DNA of 64,000 nt. Origin: Flagellimonas marinaquae (GTDB lineage Bacteria > Bacteroidota > Bacteroidia > Flavobacteriales > Flavobacteriaceae). The DNA lies in assembly GCF_003992675.1 (NCBI RefSeq), contig NZ_RZMZ01000007.1, positions 484,283 to 548,282 of the forward strand, in the 5' to 3' direction. The notes below the pieces were generated by a model that searched no databases, was not told the DNA's origin, and saw only the letters and a list, made by a program, of their open reading frames with translations. Made by a program: the position numbers and the translations under genes. This document shows positions 9,462 to 17,936 of this stretch, piece by piece; positions within the stretch are counted from its first letter, which is position 1, and each line of letters opens with the position of its first letter.

Positions 9462-10793
9462 TTATTGATTTATAATGTTTTCCAACGCCGTTTTTTTGTT
9501 GATTACGTCGACCATGGATTGTAGATATTCTTGTTGACTTGTGTATAGCTGGGTCTGTGCCTGTCTCAACTCAAAACTAGTGGCCAAACCTTCGGAATAT
9601 TTGATCTGGTTCTTTTTTTCGATGCGTTCTGCAAGGTCCAGGTTGTCTTTGGAAGTGCCATATTGCTCAATGGCCAGGATATAATCGCTCTTGGCCGTTT
9701 CGAGCTGAAGGCGAATCCGAGATTGGGTCTCCGTAAACTGGGTCTTGGCTTTTTCCAACGCAATTTTGGCACGTTGGGTGCTGGCGCTTCGTTGCAACGA
9801 ACTAAAAATGGGAATGTTGAGGTCTACCCCTAAAATAGAGGAACCGAACCACTGTTGGCCGCTGCTAAAAAAGTTGAAACGATCGCTAAAGGAGTTTCCA
9901 CCATAGTTGACAAAAGCGTTCAAGGTTGGAAGTGCTCTACTCTTGGCCAATTTCAACTCAAGGAAACGCTGTTCATTGAGGTTGGCGGCCATTTTAAAGT
10001 CCACGTTTTTTTCAATGTTGAATTCAGATTCTATCAATCCCAAATCGATTTGCTTCTGGGTAAGGTCATCCAAATTTTCGGTCAACACTGTTGGGGCGTC
10101 AATAGGGAGTCCAAGTACCAGGTTCAACATTTGCCGTGTGATTTTCTCCATCCTACGGGCATTCTTAAGTTGATTCTCAACGGAAGACAATGTGATCTGC
10201 AATTGGTCCACACTCTCTTCATCTCCAAGGCCGTTCTCGTAAATACGTTTGGTCTCGTAGAGGTTTTCCTCCAAAGTGGCTTTGTTCTTTTCGGAAATCA
10301 ACACACTTTCTTGCGCCAAGAGCACATTGCCGTAGGCTTCTACCACCGATTTACGTACATCCAATTCGGTTTTTTCCTTGTTGTTTTGACTATAATCCAA
10401 AAAGGTCTTGGTAGCCTGAACGCCCACGATGTAGGATCCGTCAAAAATCTGCTGGGTCAAGGTTGCCGTAGCTGTCATGGATTGTGGCTGTCCGAAGACC
10501 ACTTCCTGAAAGGTGCCTGGCTCTCCACCAAAAAATTCGGCCGGAATCTGGGCCACAGGTTGCTTTAACTGATTTTGGTAGCTTACCCCTCCGTTGATCT
10601 GCGGAAGTCCCGAAGCAATGGTTTCCCATTTTTGCTTTTGGGCATCCAGTATATCTCTCTCTGCATTTTGGGCGGTGTAATTGTGCTCCAGTGCATAGGT
10701 GATAGCCTGACCCAAGCTAAAGCTGGGTATGGAATCCTGAGCGGAAGCCAACCAGGGCAATATGAATAGTAAGGTGATTAGTGTTTGTCGCAT
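9462..10793 (-). CDS. TolC-family outer-membrane efflux channel
   Basis: This 443-residue outer-membrane factor has a signal peptide (MRQTLITLLFILPWLASAQ). It has the two tandem helical repeats of the OEP family: the first starts at SLGQAITYALEHNYTAQNAERD and the second around VDFKMAANLNEQRFLELKLA. Long amphipathic helices and short beta segments fit a trimeric channel-tunnel. The start ATG directly abuts the stop of the tetR gene with no gap, which suggests translational coupling. Together with the adaptor and pump downstream it completes a self-contained tripartite efflux system. Confidence 0.93.
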   Translation of the reverse strand: MRQTLITLLFILPWLASAQDSIPSFSLGQAITYALEHNYTAQNAERDILDAQKQKWETIASGLPQINGGVSYQNQLKQPVAQIPAEFFGGEPGTFQEVVFGQPQSMTATATLTQQIFDGSYIVGVQATKTFLDYSQNNKEKTELDVRKSVVEAYGNVLLAQESVLISEKNKATLEENLYETKRIYENGLGDEESVDQLQITLSSVENQLKNARRMEKITRQMLNLVLGLPIDAPTVLTENLDDLTQKQIDLGLIESEFNIEKNVDFKMAANLNEQRFLELKLAKSRALPTLNAFVNYGGNSFSDRFNFFSSGQQWFGSSILGVDLNIPIFSSLQRSASTQRAKIALEKAKTQFTETQSRIRLQLETAKSDYILAIEQYGTSKDNLDLAERIEKKNQIKYSEGLATSFELRQAQTQLYTSQQEYLQSMVDVINKKTALENIINQ

Positions 10794-11399
10794 TTATTCT
10801 TGATTTGAATTGATGATTGAGTTGAGTATTTGTCTTCCTTTGGGTGTTACGATGCCCCTTAGATGATATTCCAGATAGTAATCCAGTAGTTCTACCTTGT
10901 TAAATATCTTGGTGGGGAAAAGGTTGTTATCCTTAATGCTCATGACCCCGGAGAAATAAATTCTGGAAACAAATTCCACGTTGAGGTTGTCGCGGTAGAT
11001 GCCCATTTGCATGCCTCGCTTCACATTTTCGATAACGCAGCCATGCATGGAACTGTATTGCCTCTCCTTAAGGGTTGCATGGATTTTTGGGTAATATTTT
11101 TGCAATTGGTACAAGGGTGAGGACTTCTCATCCTTTAAGTGCACCATTACAAATCTTTTGATCTCATACAGTTCTTCAATAGGATTTTTTTTCAGTTCTA
11201 CAATGTTGTCGATTCCGCAAGTGATAAAATCACACATGGTCATGGTAGATTCTTCCACCAGTTCCGTTTTGTTTTTAAAATGTGAATAGATGGTCTTTTT
11301 GGATATCCCCATCTCATGGGCCAAATCGTCCATGGTGATGCTCTTAAAGCCTAGATTTAAGAACATTTCGGTTGCTTTCTGTATAATAGTCTCCCTCAT
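10794..11399 (-). CDS. TetR/AcrR-family transcriptional repressor of the efflux operon
   Basis: This 201-residue regulator (start at MRETIIQKATEMF, 11399) has the TetR N-terminal helix-turn-helix; the segment TMDDLAHEMGISKKTIYSHF is the typical DNA-recognition pattern. The C-terminal ligand-binding domain is divergent, as usual. A longer reading frame starting at 11438 would run into the operator, so I prefer the internal Met. The gene heads the operon and is followed without a gap by the TolC gene. The large dyad just upstream is most simply its autoregulatory operator, which would make the pump inducible by its substrate. Confidence 0.92.
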   Translation of the reverse strand: MRETIIQKATEMFLNLGFKSITMDDLAHEMGISKKTIYSHFKNKTELVEESTMTMCDFITCGIDNIVELKKNPIEELYEIKRFVMVHLKDEKSSPLYQLQKYYPKIHATLKERQYSSMHGCVIENVKRGMQMGIYRDNLNVEFVSRIYFSGVMSIKDNNLFPTKIFNKVELLDYYLEYHLRGIVTPKGRQILNSIINSNQE

Positions 11400-11415
11400 A
11401 ATCGGGCGCAAATGT

Positions 11416-11455
11416 AACCATGGAAACTTTAAAAACAAAAAAAGTTTCCATGGTT
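11416..11455. promoter_or_regulatory. Probable TetR operator, 15-bp inverted repeat
   Basis: AACCATGGAAACTTT (11416-11430) is repeated exactly in inverted orientation at 11441-11455 with a 10-bp AT spacer. It lies 17 bp upstream of the tetR start. Position and symmetry fit a self-repressed efflux operon. Confidence 0.8.
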
Positions 11456-11616
11456 TTACAATTTTTTAACGAAGGATTGATTATTTGTTTTAACTACGTT
11501 TTTTGCCTTGGGCAAACACAGGAACCACCGCTGTTTTTTGGTGGGATTCCTTTTCTATGGAGGTGCCCAACCGCCAAAAGAATGGACGCAATGGATACAG
11601 GTACTTTTTTCTGGGA

Positions 11617-12048
11617 CTATTCTTCTTTTGATTCATCATGATTGTCGTTTTTGATTTTTTGTACATATGCTTTGAAGGCTTCTTCGCCCTCTTCTTTCCA
11701 AAATTGATCGTAGTGTTTCCATTCATCAAAATCCCGTCTCCATGAACCACATTTGTTGGACGACCTCAGTTTCTTTTTGTGACTGCCGCCCTTGCTTTTT
11801 CCACCACCGCCACCAAAGCCAAACAACAATTTGGCCAAAACAAATATTCCCAGTGCCTGCCAATAGGAGACGGTTCCAACTCCGAATAGATCGGGCATGA
11901 GCCAGTTCCAAAGGCGCATGAGCAGATAATTGGCCAAGAGGAAGACCAAAATCCCCAAGATGACCATGGCTATGACCTTAATTACTTTTTTTACCGTGTT
12001 CTCTACCTTTTTTTCTACAGCTTTCTCGAATTCTTTTTTATGTTCCAT
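11617..12048 (-). CDS. Membrane protein co-encoded with ECF sigma factor
   Basis: This 143-residue protein has two hydrophobic helices (about 22-43 and 60-80) and then a Gly/Lys/Ser-rich stretch (GFGGGGGKSKGGSHKKK). The acidic, aromatic C-terminal segment contains WRRDFDEWKHYDQFWKEEG. The N-terminal 20 residues form a charged amphipathic helix. It starts inside the last codons of the sigma factor gene (11-base overlap), so it is almost certainly translated with it. It lacks a zinc-finger anti-sigma motif. A role as a membrane-bound partner or regulator of the sigma factor is inferred from the overlap alone. Confidence 0.8.
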   Translation of the reverse strand: MEHKKEFEKAVEKKVENTVKKVIKVIAMVILGILVFLLANYLLMRLWNWLMPDLFGVGTVSYWQALGIFVLAKLLFGFGGGGGKSKGGSHKKKLRSSNKCGSWRRDFDEWKHYDQFWKEEGEEAFKAYVQKIKNDNHDESKEE

Positions 12049-12586
12049 GACTCATTTCTTTTAAGTTTTCCAATTTTTTTGATAGTTCCGACATGGCGCG
12101 GTGTCTTCTGGACATTAGTGTGCCTGCCGGTATTCCTGTTTTTTCTGCTATTTCTTTGTAATGGTATCCTTCAAAATCTATGGCAATGACGATATCCCGG
12201 TAGGGAGGTTTTAGGTCCTGTACCGCTTTTTTTAGGGCCTGCTCCATTTCGGGAGAGTAACTATTGTCCGCATCACCATAAAAAAACTCCGCAAACTCCC
12301 GCCATTGTTGTTCGATGTGCTCACTGGGCAGTTTTTTTTCCTTCCTTCCCCGCATAATGTCTATGATCCTGTTGCGAATGGCGTTGTACACAAATCCACC
12401 CACGTTATTGATGGGAATGGCATCATCTGACCTCGAAAATATGCGTAACGCAACATCCTGCACTATATCCTCGGCATCCCGTTCCGATGTGTCCCTGATC
12501 TTCGACTGCACATACGACCGTAACGAGCCATACTCCTCCGTAAAGAAGTTGGTCAGGTTGTTATGGTTATCGGTTTTGGCTGCCAT
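12038..12586 (-). CDS. ECF-type RNA polymerase sigma factor
   Basis: This 182-residue sigma-70 family protein has region 2 at about 15-85 (DAEDIVQDVALRIFSRSDD is the conserved region 2.2-like block) and region 4 at about 115-170. The helix-turn-helix there is visible as GYHYKEIAEKTGIPAGTLMSRRHRAM. The extended linker and short C terminus are within the range of Bacteroidota ECF factors. Its stop overlaps the start of the small membrane protein downstream. Upstream, it diverges from the polyprenyl synthase gene across about 170 bp. Confidence 0.92.
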   Translation of the reverse strand: MAAKTDNHNNLTNFFTEEYGSLRSYVQSKIRDTSERDAEDIVQDVALRIFSRSDDAIPINNVGGFVYNAIRNRIIDIMRGRKEKKLPSEHIEQQWREFAEFFYGDADNSYSPEMEQALKKAVQDLKPPYRDIVIAIDFEGYHYKEIAEKTGIPAGTLMSRRHRAMSELSKKLENLKEMSHGT

Positions 12587-12757
12587 TCGGTTACTTCAGG
12601 TTGCACTTCACTTATAGAGACGGGTAAAAAGAATTCTATTGCAGTTTTTTTGAAAAATTTTTTCAAAAACCTCATAATTAGAATATTGGGATGGGTCAAC
12701 TCTAATTTTGAAAGAGGGCCATTCTCAATTTCAATATTTGAACGTATTTTTGATTCC

Positions 12758-13741
12758 ATGTCAGAAATCGATATCATTAGTCAGTACAGGGAGCAGTTTG
12801 TTACGTATCTCAAAGAAAGAACCCAATTGGCGGAACCCAAAAACCTATACGAACCCGTACAGTATATTTTGGGATTGGGGGGCAAACGAATGCGGCCCAT
12901 ACTCACCTTGATGACGGCCGAGGCCTTTGGCGGAAAAATTGAGGATGCCATGGATGCGGCTCTTGCCGTGGAAATGTTCCATAATTTTTCGTTGGTGCAT
13001 GACGATATTATGGACGATGCCCCATTGCGTAGAGGGAAGGTCACAGTACACGAAAAGTGGGATGTGAATACTGGAATTCTATCCGGGGACGCCATGTTGA
13101 TACTTTCCTATCAATGTTTCGAAAGCTACGCGCCTGAAACGTACGCTGAACTCACCAAACTATTTAGTAAAACCGCCCTTGAGGTATGTGAGGGTCAACA
13201 GTACGATGTCGATTTTGAGACCCGGGACGATGTGACCATCCCCGAGTACCTAAAAATGATTGAATACAAAACCTCCGTACTCGTGGCAGCTGCCATGAAG
13301 ATGGGTGCTATTGTGGCAAAAGCTTCTCAAAAGGATGCCGATGCCATTTACGAATTTGGCCGGAATCTGGGTATTGCTTTTCAATTGCAGGACGATTATT
13401 TGGATGCCTTTGGCGACCCAAAAACCTTTGGCAAGCAGGTAGGGGGCGATATTATGGAGAACAAAAAGACCTATCTGTACCTCAAATCCCTCGAAAACGC
13501 CTCTAAAGACAATCAGGAAGGGCTAGTGCATTTGTATTCCATCAAACCTGACGATTCCACGGCCAAAGTAGCCGCCGTTAAGACCATTTTTAAGGAAAGT
13601 GGAGCTGTGGATGAAACCAAAAAAGCGATACAGGATTTCACCCAAAAAGCATTTGACGCTTTGTCAGAAACAGGACTGCCTGACAAAAATAAGGCGTTGT
13701 TGAAACAGTTCGGCCAAAGTTTGATGGAGCGCACGGTTTAG
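12758..13741 (+). CDS. Polyprenyl (geranylgeranyl/octaprenyl-type) diphosphate synthase
   Basis: This 327-residue trans-isoprenyl diphosphate synthase (start at MSEIDIISQYREQ) condenses IPP with allylic diphosphates. Both Asp-rich Mg-binding motifs are present: LVHDDIMDDAPLRRG near residue 82 and LQDDYLDAFGD near residue 210. The GGKRMRP substrate-binding motif lies near residue 42. The reading frame extends 65 codons upstream, but that part is not homologous-looking and overlaps the sigma promoter. Its 3' end overlaps the convergent lycopene cyclase gene by four bases. This fits supply of C20 precursor for carotenoids, or of quinone side chains; chain length cannot be fixed from sequence. 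Confidence 0.93.
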   Translation: MSEIDIISQYREQFVTYLKERTQLAEPKNLYEPVQYILGLGGKRMRPILTLMTAEAFGGKIEDAMDAALAVEMFHNFSLVHDDIMDDAPLRRGKVTVHEKWDVNTGILSGDAMLILSYQCFESYAPETYAELTKLFSKTALEVCEGQQYDVDFETRDDVTIPEYLKMIEYKTSVLVAAAMKMGAIVAKASQKDADAIYEFGRNLGIAFQLQDDYLDAFGDPKTFGKQVGGDIMENKKTYLYLKSLENASKDNQEGLVHLYSIKPDDSTAKVAAVKTIFKESGAVDETKKAIQDFTQKAFDALSETGLPDKNKALLKQFGQSLMERTV

Positions 13742-14880
13742 AAAAGCCGATGGAGCAAGGCTTTGATGAAAGGCATGGGTTTGGGAGCTGTCACCATTTG
13801 GAGTTCTTCCCAAACATTAGTCTCATTTTCTAGAAACTTCAATATCAATGAAGCTTTTCTTTTTTTGAACATGGATTCAAAAATATCATGCCCCAAGTGA
13901 TTCTTTTTGTACAAAATGTCCAATAGTAACATGTCATAGTACAAGAACCGGCTATTTTGGTGATATTGGGTCAACGGTCTTCCTGTTTTGAGATACGCAA
14001 CCAGTTGGGGTACTTGCCTAGCGGTGTTGTAAAACGTATATCCTGTACTGGGTTTGGCCCATCCACCGGCAATCCCGATATGAAAAATCTGCTCTGAATT
14101 ATGTTGATGAAACGGATAGCAAGTCATCGGGATACTTCCAAATTCGGTGTCTTGAACGGAGTAGGCTATGTCGCCAAAATTTTGGGCGATGTAGGCCTTG
14201 ATCGCTTCCTCATACTCGTTTTTTTCCAATAGATGCTCGGAGAAGAGTGTGTATTCCAACAGGGCTTCTGTTTCCGAAAAGGGGAGGGTGTACATAAATC
14301 GAGTGTTGCCCTTTTGGGGCACTGAAAAATCCATGAAGGTCGCTTCACTCTGGTTAAAAACCGACCGGTCTGTTTTTATATGCCATCCCAAAAAATGTTG
14401 TTGCAGAACTGGGAATATGGATTGTTTTAGCGGCAGGGAAGGGTCGTACAGACTGGAAAATACCGTTTGTCCTGTAAATTCTTGTGTAACTGTGGTCACA
14501 ACAACCTCATGTTCGTGCTCTTCGAATTGTTGCACTTCTTCCTGTATCCAAGTGACGTTGGGGTAGGCTTTTACTCTTGGGACAAAGTGATCGTAGAAAT
14601 CAATCCCCCGCAGCATTTTATAGGTATAGGGGGCAATGGATGTGGATTGTTGGAACTTTTGGCCACCCACATAAATGTGGTTCCAAGTTTTGTGAATTAA
14701 GTCGTCAAATCGACCGATGCCCCGTTCCCAAAAGCACCAAGTGCGGTCGTTTTTGGATTTATCGTCCTTATCCAACACCAAAATGGATTTGGAGGCAAAG
14801 AAAGGGTCCTTTCCTAAGGTATCCGCCAAAAGGAGACCAGCGGCTCCCGCACCTATGATGATGTAGTCGTAGTTGGGCAT
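13738..14880 (-). CDS. crtY: Lycopene beta-cyclase
   Basis: This 380-residue flavoprotein has an N-terminal Rossmann FAD motif, DYIIIGAGAAGLLLAD, directly after the start MPNYDYI. This is typical of the CrtY family, which cyclises lycopene to beta-carotene without net redox change. Other family patterns seen are WCFWERG (about 50), FMDFSVPQ, YTLPFSE and IGIAGGWAKPSTGYTF near 270. A TTG start at 14898 is possible but gives no conserved residues. It is encoded alone, away from a crtB/crtI cluster, opposite the polyprenyl synthase. Pigmentation by zeaxanthin-type carotenoids is expected for the family; the other enzymes must lie elsewhere. Confidence 0.9.
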   Translation of the reverse strand: MPNYDYIIIGAGAAGLLLADTLGKDPFFASKSILVLDKDDKSKNDRTWCFWERGIGRFDDLIHKTWNHIYVGGQKFQQSTSIAPYTYKMLRGIDFYDHFVPRVKAYPNVTWIQEEVQQFEEHEHEVVVTTVTQEFTGQTVFSSLYDPSLPLKQSIFPVLQQHFLGWHIKTDRSVFNQSEATFMDFSVPQKGNTRFMYTLPFSETEALLEYTLFSEHLLEKNEYEEAIKAYIAQNFGDIAYSVQDTEFGSIPMTCYPFHQHNSEQIFHIGIAGGWAKPSTGYTFYNTARQVPQLVAYLKTGRPLTQYHQNSRFLYYDMLLLDILYKKNHLGHDIFESMFKKRKASLILKFLENETNVWEELQMVTAPKPMPFIKALLHRLF

Positions 14881-14932
14881 GTTGTCAAAAATAGGCAATT
14901 GAAAGTTCGAATAACTTTTTCTTTTACTCCAA

Positions 14933-15805
14933 TTATTCCTCTACGATTATTAAAGGATAGATTGCTGTTATTTGTTTTCTAAGGCTATCATCCAAGTCTT
15001 CAAAACTGGCACCAAATTTTTCTAGCGAAAGCTTTTCTCTTAAATCATTAACTGTATTATAAACGATATCTATCGTGTTCCTGTAAACAGAATATGTTGT
15101 CTTACCACTATAGGCTACCACAAATGTTGCCTCGGATTTGTTTCTTAAAGCGTGTTGTTCAATGTAGCTGGCTAATTTTTCTTTTGAAACTTGATTGTGA
15201 CCAACATAGACTTCATCTTTTTCAGTGATCGTTATATGCAATGCCTTGTCTGGGTCGTAATCTTTGACTTCTTGGAAATCCTCGTTTATTCCCGCTTGGG
15301 TATCAACCATGCAAAAGACTAGAAAGGACAGTCTTTTGTAATAATCTAGGGTAAAATCTTCTTTGGATAATAATTCCAACATCTTTCTGGCTAAGGATTT
15401 CGGAGAATCAAAAGCAAATTGTTCTATCTGTTTTACTATTGACTTATTGTAATTTGTTGAATCAGCACTTTTGATCTGATTGCAAACTATAGTCTTTTGA
15501 GGATCATATCCTCTTAATTTTTGACTCTCTAAACAGAATAGCTTGGACGGTTCCTTTTTGGGATGTGTCCCATTAACCATTCCTTTTAGCAACTGGATAT
15601 AGCTTTTTCCACTTTCGTCAATCAAGAACCCCTCTCGAATCAGAAGATTTTGATAATCAAACAATAATTGTTTGTAGCCCTCTCCGTCATCGGCATAAGA
15701 TTGATAGTAGCAATCCATAAGCTGTTTTTCAATTCTTTCAGTTTGCCCTAAACCTGTAAAATGGGAAAACAGGATTACCACAATGGATAGGAAATGAATC
15801 TTCAT
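14933..15805 (-). CDS. Secreted protein with detached ExbD-like C-terminal domain
   Basis: This 290-residue protein starts with a signal peptide (about residues 1-20, ending near TGLGQ). The N-terminal half (25-180) is helical, has four Cys, and is of no family I recognise. The C-terminal part, about 190-290, resembles the periplasmic domain of Bacteroidota ExbD. It contains ALHITITEKDEVYVG, then the helix TVNDLREKLSLEKFGASFED and a terminal AIYPLIIVEE, like the family's 'YPxxISEAE' end. ExbD normally has an N-terminal membrane anchor with an essential Asp; here that anchor is absent and replaced by a secreted module. It lies six bases after the four-helix membrane protein gene and is probably co-transcribed with it. 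The function is unknown. Confidence 0.8.
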   Translation of the reverse strand: MKIHFLSIVVILFSHFTGLGQTERIEKQLMDCYYQSYADDGEGYKQLLFDYQNLLIREGFLIDESGKSYIQLLKGMVNGTHPKKEPSKLFCLESQKLRGYDPQKTIVCNQIKSADSTNYNKSIVKQIEQFAFDSPKSLARKMLELLSKEDFTLDYYKRLSFLVFCMVDTQAGINEDFQEVKDYDPDKALHITITEKDEVYVGHNQVSKEKLASYIEQHALRNKSEATFVVAYSGKTTYSVYRNTIDIVYNTVNDLREKLSLEKFGASFEDLDDSLRKQITAIYPLIIVEE

Positions 15806-15811
15806 TCGATA

Positions 15812-16261
15812 TTATTTTCTAATTGTATTTATCAATTTCAAAAACCAATGTATGATTAATAATATCATGGGCAAAATAGCGATTCCGTAAGTGTATCCCC
15901 AGAATAATTTCATGGCCAGTTGGCCTCCCTGAAAACCAGTCGCCGTTCCCGAAAATGAAAACGATAAATTCCCAGAAAGTAAATACGATATGGGTACCCA
16001 AAGAACTGCAAAACCTACGGAAAACTTAAGAAGTTGGTTGAGGAGTTTGTATGTTGTGTTATGATCTCTAAACTTTTTCACGCCAAAATAAATCGTCAAG
16101 GGCAATGCAATTAGGCCCATCCACGTAATTGGGGTTCCCATCGGAATGGAACTCCCTTCATAAATCGGGACGGTCAAAATGGAGGAGCCGCTTATCAAGA
16201 GTGTTATGACAATGATAATAATCGCCAAACAGGCAAAAAAGTACGGTTGGGACTTAGGCAT
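15812..16261 (-). CDS. Four-helix membrane protein, unknown
   Basis: This 149-residue protein has hydrophobic segments at about 8-25, 45-60, 80-97 and 118-142 and few charged residues, so it is an integral inner-membrane protein. I do not recognise the family. It precedes the ExbD-like secreted protein by six bases and probably forms a two-gene operon with it. It starts at MPKSQPYFF, about 190 bp from the divergent DtxR-type regulator. Confidence 0.75.
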   Translation of the reverse strand: MPKSQPYFFACLAIIIIVITLLISGSSILTVPIYEGSSIPMGTPITWMGLIALPLTIYFGVKKFRDHNTTYKLLNQLLKFSVGFAVLWVPISYLLSGNLSFSFSGTATGFQGGQLAMKLFWGYTYGIAILPMILLIIHWFLKLINTIRK

Positions 16262-16394
16262 TTTTTAAAATTAAGCCTTTACAAGATAACTATTCTATTT
16301 TTTGTTCAGGGACTCTTAAAAGCATACTAAGAAGTTACTTTCGTAGAGAATGATCCTTTAGGGTTAGGGAACAGTGTCCAATGCCCGTCATTTA

Positions 16395-16443
16395 ATTTAG
16401 ACAAAACGAAAAATAAATTTTGTTAAATAAAAATGTATTTTTG
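16395..16443 (+). promoter_or_regulatory. Promoter with DtxR/MntR-like dyad
   Basis: ATTTAGACAAAA (16395-16406) faces TTTTGTTAAAT (16418-16428), an imperfect inverted repeat. The -7 box TATTTTTG at 16436-16443 lies just before the regulator start at 16458. The overlap of dyad and promoter suggests metal-dependent autoregulation of this regulator-transporter pair. Confidence 0.5.
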
Positions 16444-16457
16444 AAAAAACATTTTTG

Positions 16458-17114
16458 ATGACGCGATCAGAGGAAAATTATTTAAAAGCCATTTTTCATT
16501 TGGGTGGCGGAGATTCCAAATCCATTACCACCAATGCTATAGCGGAACAGATGGAAACCAAACCCTCGTCCGTCACGGATATGGCCAAGAAATTGTCCGA
16601 GAAAGGGTTGGTGGACTATGTGCGCTACCAAGGCGTTTCGTTGACCGAGGCTGGGGTACAGACAGCATTGTCCATTATCCGTAAGCACCGTTTGTGGGAA
16701 GTTTTTTTGGTCAAGAAGCTCGATTTTACTTGGGATGAGGTACACGAAGTGGCCGAGCAATTGGAACACATCAAAAGTGAAAAGCTGATAGACAAAATAG
16801 ATGAACTCTTGGATTTTCCCAAGTATGACCCTCATGGTGACCCCATTCCCACCAAGGATGGGAAGTTTCAGGAGCGAGATGAGAAATTGCTCAGCGAAAT
16901 GCCCATCAACTCCAAAGGGGTGTGCGTTGGAGTGAAGGATTCTTCGGTTCCCTTTCTCAAGTTTTTGGACAAGAACAACATCGCTTTGGGTAATACCATC
17001 CAGATTTTGGATAAAGAGGATTTTGACAATTCCCTTCGGATACGAATGGAGGGGAATGAAATGCGGATATCCCATCAAATTGCATCAAACTTATTTGTGA
17101 AAAAGAATAGCTAA
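16458..17114 (+). CDS. DtxR/MntR-family metal-dependent transcriptional regulator
   Basis: This 218-residue protein has the N-terminal winged helix of the DtxR family (EENYLKAIFHLGG; SITTNAIAEQMETKPSSVTDM). A metal-binding dimerisation domain follows (about 60-140, with KHRLWEVFL, HEVAEQLEHIKSE, PKYDPHGDPIP). A C-terminal FeoA/SH3-like domain lies at about 150-218. The length matches the long, SH3-containing class. I prefer ATG at 16458 over TTG one codon upstream. Its stop and the start of the next gene share one base (TAATG), so translation is coupled to the ZIP transporter. It probably senses Mn, Fe or Zn. Confidence 0.93.
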   Translation: MTRSEENYLKAIFHLGGGDSKSITTNAIAEQMETKPSSVTDMAKKLSEKGLVDYVRYQGVSLTEAGVQTALSIIRKHRLWEVFLVKKLDFTWDEVHEVAEQLEHIKSEKLIDKIDELLDFPKYDPHGDPIPTKDGKFQERDEKLLSEMPINSKGVCVGVKDSSVPFLKFLDKNNIALGNTIQILDKEDFDNSLRIRMEGNEMRISHQIASNLFVKKNS

Positions 17115-17935
17115 TGGAAGCAGTAATCGATTATTTTGAAGGTATCGACCCTATTTTGGCAGCGCTTTATGCCACCTTGTTCACTTGGGGATTGACCGCG
17201 GCTGGGGCAGGTCTTGTGTTTTTGTTTAAAAGTCCAAAAAGGGCCCTAATGGATGGCATGTTGGGCTTTACCGGTGGCGTTATGGTCGCCGCCAGTTTCT
17301 GGAGCCTATTGGCACCGGGCATTGAGATGAGCGAAGGGGAAGGCTTTGTCAAGGTCATACCAGCGGCTGTTGGATTTTTATTGGGCGCAGCCTTTATTTT
17401 TGGACTGGATAAAATTCTGCCCCATATCCATATCAATTTTAAAATGGACGAAGCAGAAGGGGTCAAAACACCTTGGCACCGCACTACACTCCTGGTTTTG
17501 GCCATTACCCTGCACAATATTCCCGAAGGATTGGCCGTAGGTGTCCTTTTTGGGGGTGTAGCCTCCGGCTTTGAAGGCGCTACCATTGGCGGTGCCGTGG
17601 CCTTGGCTTTGGGTATTGGGCTGCAAAACTTTCCGGAAGGCTTTGCCGTTGCGGTGCCAATGCGCAGGCATGGACTCAGCCGCAGAAAAAGTTGGATGTA
17701 TGGTCAGGCATCCGCCATTGTGGAACCTATTGCCGGTGTACTGGGCGCTTGGGCCGTATTGACCTTTGAACCCATTTTGCCCTATGCCCTTGCATTTGCC
17801 GCAGGAGCCATGATTTTTGTAGTGGTTGAAGAGGTAATCCCAGAAACGCAACAGGACAAATACACCGATATCGCCACTATGGGTTTTATCGGTGGATTTA
17901 TTATTATGATGACCTTGGATGTAGGATTGGGGTAA
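17114..17935 (+). CDS. ZIP-family divalent metal transporter
   Basis: This 273-residue inner-membrane protein has eight predicted helices. The two signature metal-binding helices are clear: HNIPEGLAVGV (about 136-146) and LQNFPEGFAVAVP (about 175-187). A further acidic patch, VVVEEVIPE, sits near 236. The family moves Zn, Fe or Mn into the cytoplasm; the ion cannot be fixed from sequence. The one-base overlap with the DtxR-type regulator suggests that the transporter is controlled by metal through that protein. It converges on the metal-efflux operon, whose last gene ends two bases away. Confidence 0.93.
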   Translation: MEAVIDYFEGIDPILAALYATLFTWGLTAAGAGLVFLFKSPKRALMDGMLGFTGGVMVAASFWSLLAPGIEMSEGEGFVKVIPAAVGFLLGAAFIFGLDKILPHIHINFKMDEAEGVKTPWHRTTLLVLAITLHNIPEGLAVGVLFGGVASGFEGATIGGAVALALGIGLQNFPEGFAVAVPMRRHGLSRRKSWMYGQASAIVEPIAGVLGAWAVLTFEPILPYALAFAAGAMIFVVVEEVIPETQQDKYTDIATMGFIGGFIIMMTLDVGLG

Positions 17936-17936
17936 A

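Noticed and set aside
12563..12757. N-terminal extension of the polyprenyl synthase
   Set aside because: These 65 codons have no family similarity and overlap the divergent sigma factor's start region. The family begins at MSEIDI.
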